Source: CALBPI01 sp039821605 (GTDB taxonomy: Bacteria; Pseudomonadota; Gammaproteobacteria; Steroidobacterales; Woeseiaceae). Taken from it: a stretch of 64,000 nucleotides of DNA. The notes beneath the pieces were generated by a model, which searched no databases, was not told the DNA's origin, and worked only from the letters and a program-made list of their open reading frames with translations. A program made the position numbers and the translations under genes. The DNA is taken from NCBI GenBank assembly GCA_039821605.1, contig JBCBNV010000001.1, positions 558,001 to 622,000 of the forward strand. The letters run 5' to 3'. Of the stretch, positions 58,901 through 64,000 are shown piece by piece (positions within the stretch are counted from its first letter, which is position 1; the number at the start of each line of letters is the position of its first letter).

Positions 58901-59548
58901 CTGTATCTGAGCGGTCACCCCTTCGAGGCCTACCGAGACATGGCGCAGCACATCACGAGCGGCTCACTGGCCGACGTGACCTCGATCAAGCCGCCCCCCG
59001 AGGCCGGCAACGGTGGCAGCTTTGCGCAGCCACGCCGCAATGCCACCGTGGCTGGGCTGATCTTCGACATCCGGCGGCGCGGCAACCGCACGACACTGAC
59101 GCTCGACGATGATACCGGCCGAGTCGAGATCCAGCTTTACGCCGAGGTGGTGGACGCCGTGCGCCACCTGCTCGTGAAGGACGCGGTCGTCATCGCGATC
59201 GGGCAGCTGCGCTGGGACAACTTCCTGAACGGCTGGTCAGTCTCCGCGCGCAGCCTGCGCGATATCGATCACGTCATCGAGGAGCAGGCGCGGCGCCTCG
59301 TACTGACGCTGGAGAAGTCAGACGATGACGCCGAGGCCATGTTGCAGCTTCGCGCGCTCAAGGAAACGCTCGAGCCGCATGTAGGCGGCGCCTGCGAGGT
59401 AGCCGTCGAGTATTGCGTGGCGGGCAAGACAGCGCAGCTCTTGTTCGGGGAGCGCTGGCGCGTTCGCGCCAGCCGTGACTTGCGCCTGGCGCTGGCGGCG
59501 CTGCCCGGTGCCGCTGCACTGCGACTCGCCTTCACAACCGAACACTGA
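55991..59548 (+). CDS. dnaE: DNA polymerase III alpha subunit
   Basis: 1,185 residues, close to the 1,160 of E. coli; no intein. The PHP domain begins FVHLHVHTQYSLVDGLV. Palm active-site aspartates are in VGPGRGSGAGSLVAW and MPDFDVDFCMEGRDRVI. KHAGGVVIAPTEL, GLRTLTIIDWALDAV, FQLESRGMKDLIKRLQPD, GYGFNKSHSAAYA and the C-terminal OB fold (ATVAGLIFDIRRRGNRTTLTLDDDTG) follow. It is the replicative polymerase. About 25 residues precede the PHP domain, a little more than usual. Confidence 0.98.
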   Translation: MAAQASAVAETIGGTEAQTSGGFVHLHVHTQYSLVDGLVRVPELVRQARAAGMPAVALTDAGNLFAMVKFYRQALAQGVKPIVGVELALVADEDAKTDDVMVVLCQDAVGYRNLTRLVTQSFLDGQLRGRPRVRRDWLTAEKTSGLIALSGGFAGDVARLALSRGAEAAGERLAAWRRLFGDRYYLQVSRTGREVEERWLQHAVSLSAAHGVPLVATNDVRFLAAGDFEAHEARVCIHQGRTLADTGRPRVYTREQYLRSPEDMYALFADVPVAVANTVTVAARCSLDLELGKSYLPEFPTPDEHTTDSWLRHVAAVGLDERLAASERHDHGEETYEARLARELDVICDMGFPGYFLIVADFIRWARENGVPVGPGRGSGAGSLVAWTLGITDIDPLEHDLLFERFLNPERVSMPDFDVDFCMEGRDRVIAYVADHYGRNRVSQIITYGTMAAKAVVRDAGRVLEFPYGFVDRIAKLIPFEVGMTLDKALSEEAELARLYEEDEEVRSILDLARSLEGCVRNAGKHAGGVVIAPTELTDFTPLYCEEGGNNLVTQFDKDDVEAAGLVKFDFLGLRTLTIIDWALDAVNARRAAAGEPPLDLANLPMDDGKTFALLQRCQTTAVFQLESRGMKDLIKRLQPDSFADLVALVALFRPGPLQSGMVDDFINRKHGRGGEIDYLHPELQPVLESTYGVILYQEQVMQIAQVLAGYTLGGADLLRRAMGKKKPEEMAKQREIFVAGATERGVDKAQAEYIFDLMEKFAGYGFNKSHSAAYAVLSYQTAWLKAHYPAEFMAAVMSSDMDATDKLVGLKDDCRVLGLKLLAPDINTSVWAFSATDDGGIRYGLGAVKGVGRAAIDATIEARDTDGPFTDLSDLCRRVDAERINRRMFEALIKSGALDALGHNRRTLFEALPLALAQAEQDARARDAGQTDLFALDDASSPAAPSLEIAAHPEWQHGDRLRAEKEALGLYLSGHPFEAYRDMAQHITSGSLADVTSIKPPPEAGNGGSFAQPRRNATVAGLIFDIRRRGNRTTLTLDDDTGRVEIQLYAEVVDAVRHLLVKDAVVIAIGQLRWDNFLNGWSVSARSLRDIDHVIEEQARRLVLTLEKSDDDAEAMLQLRALKETLEPHVGGACEVAVEYCVAGKTAQLLFGERWRVRASRDLRLALAALPGAAALRLAFTTEH

Positions 59549-59574
59549 TCGTGCGGCCACAACGGGCGCTGTGC

Positions 59575-59580
59575 TAAATT
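59575..59580 (+). promoter_or_regulatory. Possible -10 element before accA
   Basis: TAAATT preceded by TGC, 29 bases before the accA start, in the 61-base gap after dnaE. No strong -35 is seen. Confidence 0.33.
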
Positions 59581-59609
59581 TGCCGGATTCTTCTGGCCGG
59601 AAGTCTCGG

Positions 59610-60569
59610 ATGGACCTCAAGTTTCTCGACTTCGAACAACCAATCGCTGAGCTCGAAGCGAAAATTGATGGGCTGCGCTATGTCGGCGACGACTCGGGCG
59701 TCAACATTGCCGAAGAAATCGACCGGCTGCAGGCCAAGAGTGCCTCGCTGACCAAGCAGATCTTCTCGAGCCTGTCGGCCTGGCAGGTCGCGCAGGTGGC
59801 GCGTCACCCGATGCGGCCCTACACGATGGACTACGTGCCGGCGATCTTCGACGACTTCCAGGAGTTGCACGGTGACCGCATGTATGCGGACGACTACGCC
59901 ATTATCGGTGGCATGGCGCGGCTAGAGGGCACGCCCGTCATGGTGATCGGTCACCAGAAGGGACGAGACACCAAGGAACGCGTGCGCCGCAATTACGGGA
60001 TGCCGCGACCCGAGGGTTATCGCAAAGCGCAGCGGCTCATGCAGATGGCCGAAAGATTCGGCCTGCCCATCATCACGCTCATCGACACACCGGGCGCCTA
60101 CCCCGGCATCGGTGCAGAGGAGCGCGGACAGTCCGAGGCCATTGCGCGCAGCCTGTTCGTCATGTCGCGGCTCAAGACGCCCGTGGTTAGCGTGGTCATC
60201 GGCGAGGGCGGTTCGGGTGGTGCGCTTGCCATCGGCGTTGCCGATCGCCTGCTCATGCTGCAGTATGCCGTGTACTCGGTCATTTCGCCCGAAGGTTGTG
60301 CCTCGATTCTCTGGAAGAGCGCCGACAAGGCCGCAGACGCCGCGGAAGCCATGCGGATCACCGCCAGCGAGCTCGAGCAATTCGGGCTCATAGACGGTGT
60401 ACTCGACGAGCCACTGGGCGGTGCCCATCGAAATGCCGAGTCCATGGCGGCCGGTCTCAAGAATGCACTCGTCGCGCAGGTCGAGGAGCTCAAGTCCTTG
60501 CCGACGGAGACGCTGCTTGAACAGCGTGCGGCCAAGCTCGCCGCCTACGGCGAGTTCCGCGAAGGCTGA
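59610..60569 (+). CDS. accA: Acetyl-CoA carboxylase carboxyltransferase subunit alpha
   Basis: 319 residues, the same as E. coli AccA. The start MDLKFLDFEQPIAELEAKIDGLR and the blocks HGDRMYADDYAIIGGMARLEG, GRDTKERVRRNYGMPRPEGYRKAQRLM, TLIDTPGAYPGIGAEERGQSEAIA and SVVIGEGGSGGALAIGVADRLLMLQYAVYSVISPEGCASILWK are all typical. With AccD it transfers carboxyl from biotin to acetyl-CoA to make malonyl-CoA. The tilS start overlaps its stop by one base. Confidence 0.98.
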   Translation: MDLKFLDFEQPIAELEAKIDGLRYVGDDSGVNIAEEIDRLQAKSASLTKQIFSSLSAWQVAQVARHPMRPYTMDYVPAIFDDFQELHGDRMYADDYAIIGGMARLEGTPVMVIGHQKGRDTKERVRRNYGMPRPEGYRKAQRLMQMAERFGLPIITLIDTPGAYPGIGAEERGQSEAIARSLFVMSRLKTPVVSVVIGEGGSGGALAIGVADRLLMLQYAVYSVISPEGCASILWKSADKAADAAEAMRITASELEQFGLIDGVLDEPLGGAHRNAESMAAGLKNALVAQVEELKSLPTETLLEQRAAKLAAYGEFREG

Positions 60570-61867
60570 TGCCGCTCGATCCCGTCGCGCTGTGTGACGG
60601 CATCGACAGCACGGCCGCAAGGCTGGGCAAGCGCAGGCTCGCCGTCGCCTACAGTGGCGGGCTCGATTCCACGGTATTGCTGGCACTGGTGTCCGCGGGC
60701 AGCCCACTGCCGTTACGAGCACTCCACGTCTATCACGGCCTGCAGGGCGAACAGCCCGCGTGGCGTGCGCACGTGGCCGAAACCTGCGCGCAACGCGACA
60801 TTGCGCTGAAGGTCCTCGAGGCGCGCGTGACCCCGGCGCCCGGGGAGAGCGTGGAGGCTGCCGCGCGCGAGGCGCGCTACGCAGTATTCAGCAACGCGCT
60901 CGAGAACGACGAACTGTTGCTGCTGGCCCAGCACCGTGACGATCAGGCGGAGACGCTTCTGCTGCAGCTGTTGCGCGGGGCGGGGCCGGCCGGGCTCGCG
61001 GCGATGCCGGTGCTCGCCGAGCTGGGCGCAAGCCATCTAATGCGGCCCCTGCTGGGTGTGGATCGCGATGCCCTTGAGGACTATGCGCGGGCCCATGCGC
61101 TGCGCTGGTTCGACGACCCCAGCAACGCCGACAACCGCTTTGACCGCAATTACCTGCGTCGCGAGGTCATGCCGCGGCTGCGCGAGCGCTGGCCCGGCCT
61201 CGCGACCACCTTGTCGCGGGCCGCGGACTGGCAGGCAGAAGCCGATCGCCATGCGAGCACGCTGGCCGCCGCCGACGCGCGCCGCCTCGCGCCGCAACCC
61301 GAGCGCATTGACGTGTCACAGTGGTCGGCGCTGACCGCCGAACGACAGCGCAATCTGCTGCGCTTCCTGTGCCGCGCACAGTCATTGCCGACGCCGACGG
61401 CGAGCCGTATTGAATCGTTGCAGGCATTGGCTGCGGGCGACACACCGCGGGGTGAGGTGCGCTGGTCCGGCGGTGAGGCGCGGCGCTACCGAAACTGGCT
61501 GTACCTGACGCCGCCGCTCCCGGCGCCACCGGAGGACGGCTGGCGCGCTGCGCCCGACAGCACGGGGGCACTGGAACTGCCTCTGCCTTACGGCCGACTG
61601 CACTACGACCGCGCCGCGCTCGACGGCGCCAGCATTGAGTGCCGGTTCCGGCGCGGCGGGGAGCGCGTGCGTCGAGAGCCCGGCGCGCACAGTACGCCCT
61701 TTGCCGCCTGGTGCCAGCGCGAGTCCATTGCGCCCTGGCTGCGATTGCGACTGCCACTGACGTTTGTCGATGATGTGCTCGCGGTCATTGGCACACGGGC
61801 CGTAGCGCCCGAATACGTGGCCTGGGTGCCGCGCTGGACGGGGGCGCCGCGCGGCCTTGAAGCCTGA
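60569..61867 (+). CDS. tilS: tRNA(Ile)-lysidine synthase
   Basis: 432 residues. The N-terminal PP-loop ATPase motif is VAYSGGLDSTVLLALV, followed by LLLAQHRDDQAETLLLQLLRGAGPAGLAAMP, RPLLGVDRDALEDYARAHALRWFDDPSNADNRFDRNYLRREVMPRL, and a C-terminal domain with FRRGGERVR. It converts C34 of the minor tRNA-Ile to lysidine so that it reads AUA. The accA-tilS-pyrG-kdsA order continues the conserved run. Confidence 0.96.
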   Translation: MPLDPVALCDGIDSTAARLGKRRLAVAYSGGLDSTVLLALVSAGSPLPLRALHVYHGLQGEQPAWRAHVAETCAQRDIALKVLEARVTPAPGESVEAAAREARYAVFSNALENDELLLLAQHRDDQAETLLLQLLRGAGPAGLAAMPVLAELGASHLMRPLLGVDRDALEDYARAHALRWFDDPSNADNRFDRNYLRREVMPRLRERWPGLATTLSRAADWQAEADRHASTLAAADARRLAPQPERIDVSQWSALTAERQRNLLRFLCRAQSLPTPTASRIESLQALAAGDTPRGEVRWSGGEARRYRNWLYLTPPLPAPPEDGWRAAPDSTGALELPLPYGRLHYDRAALDGASIECRFRRGGERVRREPGAHSTPFAAWCQRESIAPWLRLRLPLTFVDDVLAVIGTRAVAPEYVAWVPRWTGAPRGLEA

Positions 61868-61885
61868 TCCAGCCGCCCGGCTAAA

Positions 61886-62145
61886 TTGTTTGCGAGGGGC
61901 CCATCTGATAACCTGCTTTTCCGTCTCCAATCACTGGGCAATGGCACGTGCGACAGTGACCGAGAGCCGGAGTGAAGGCTTGCGTCCGGCCCCACCGAGC
62001 GATGTTCGGTCGGCCAGGCGAGCTGCGCAAAACCTCTTGAGGTTGCGCCGCGACGACACCCTTTGCTCCGGCTTTTTTAGTGCCGCAACAATGCGCATCG
62101 GCAGCTGCGGCCTGATGCACTGGCGTACATGACGAGCAGGCACAC
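61886..62145 (+). promoter_or_regulatory. Structured pyrG leader with attenuator-like pairings
   Basis: The 290-base gap has a promoter-like TTGTTT-N17-TAACCT (61886-61914), then stems TCACTG/CAGTGA (61931-61936, 61954-61959), GCCGGA/TCCGGC (61966-61971, 61985-61990), ACCGAGC/GTTCGGT (61994-62010), and a 10-bp stem with an AA bulge (62025-62048). CTCCGGC-TTTTTT at 62066-62078 can pair only with GCCGGAG (61966-61972), the same arm used by the local hairpin, so the two folds exclude each other. The layout resembles an attenuator or a free-standing RNA of about 160 bases. Confidence 0.42.
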
Positions 62146-62157
62146 GACGGGTCCTAC

Positions 62158-63809
<1,652 letters not shown>

Positions 63810-63813
<4 letters not shown>

Positions 63814-64000
63814 AAATCGGTGCCATCGAGGTGGGTCTCGACCGGCCGTTCTTCCTGATTGCGGGGAACTGCGTCGTGGAGACCGAAGCCACGACCATGG
63901 AGACGGCCGAGCGCTTGCTCGAGGCGACAGGAAAGCTCGGCATCGGGCTCGTCTACAAATCGTCGTTCGACAAGGCCAACCGCAGCTCCGTCGACAGCTT
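63810..64000 (+). CDS. kdsA: 3-deoxy-8-phosphooctulonate synthase KdsA (3' partial)
   Basis: A GTG start overlaps the pyrG stop, and the frame runs off the window after 63 complete codons. The visible part contains FLIAGNCVVETEATTMETAERL and LVYKSSFDKANRSSVDSF, which match the KdsA N-terminus; the usual IAGPC reads IAGNC. KdsA condenses arabinose 5-phosphate with PEP to make Kdo 8-phosphate for the lipopolysaccharide core. Order pyrG-kdsA is the common gammaproteobacterial one. Confidence 0.93.

Overview
The window reads as a chromosomal segment of a GC-rich Gram-negative bacterium, most likely a gammaproteobacterium. The evidence is the gene order rpsB-tsf-pyrH-frr-uppS-cdsA-rseP-bamA-skp-lpxD-fabZ-lpxA-lpxB-rnhB-dnaE-accA-tilS-pyrG-kdsA, together with lipid A and Kdo genes, dsbB, a phoBR/pst system, glnD-dapC-dapD and a phasin. 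I cannot name the genus; environmental lineages near Lysobacterales, Chromatiales or Woeseiaceae are a guess. Base composition is uniform. I see no insertion sequence, prophage, CRISPR array, tRNA or rRNA. Both ends cut a gene: a PAS-GGDEF-EAL protein on the left and kdsA on the right.

Bases 1-12.7 kb carry varied metabolic and signalling genes: the c-di-GMP protein, an N-formylglutamate amidohydrolase overlapping a YbdK-type carboxylate-amine ligase, an ornithine cyclodeaminase-family protein, a two-subunit molybdenum hydroxylase (Fe-S subunit plus Tat-exported large subunit), a convergent TPP enzyme, dusA, a methyltransferase and a class III cyclase fused to an FHA domain. GTP-type PEP carboxykinase and a phasin with a histone-like tail follow on the minus strand. 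The phasin 3' UTR holds a row of hairpins with C-rich loops and ends in a textbook intrinsic terminator, so it is a candidate small RNA.

Bases 15.4-24.3 kb are the most unusual part: a four-gene operon of three small exported beta-rich/DUF11-type proteins and one 1,984-residue protein joining DUF11, CnaB-like and OmpA-like modules to a very large predicted outer-membrane beta-barrel. The small proteins share sequence features with each other and with the N-terminus of the giant one, and hairpins sit in their leader and gaps. A CRP-like palindrome lies upstream. I interpret the operon as an uncharacterised cell-surface assembly.

Bases 24.4-42.2 kb hold a yoaA-type helicase, tsaB, then phoB-phoR-phoU-dsbB, the opposing dapE, pstS-pstC-pstA-pstB, and the minus-strand group map-glnD-dapC-dapD-arsC-like. 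Pho-box-like 11-bp repeats precede phoB and pstS with the same spacing to a -10 element. phoU sits with phoBR and not at the end of pst.

Bases 42.3-64 kb are the conserved translation / envelope biogenesis / lipid A / replication run. dxr, which lies between frr and uppS in E. coli, is missing. A sigma-E-like promoter precedes rseP-bamA-skp. Ribosomal protein S2 has a long Ala/Pro/Lys/Glu tail, and the leader of pyrG is structured like an attenuator.
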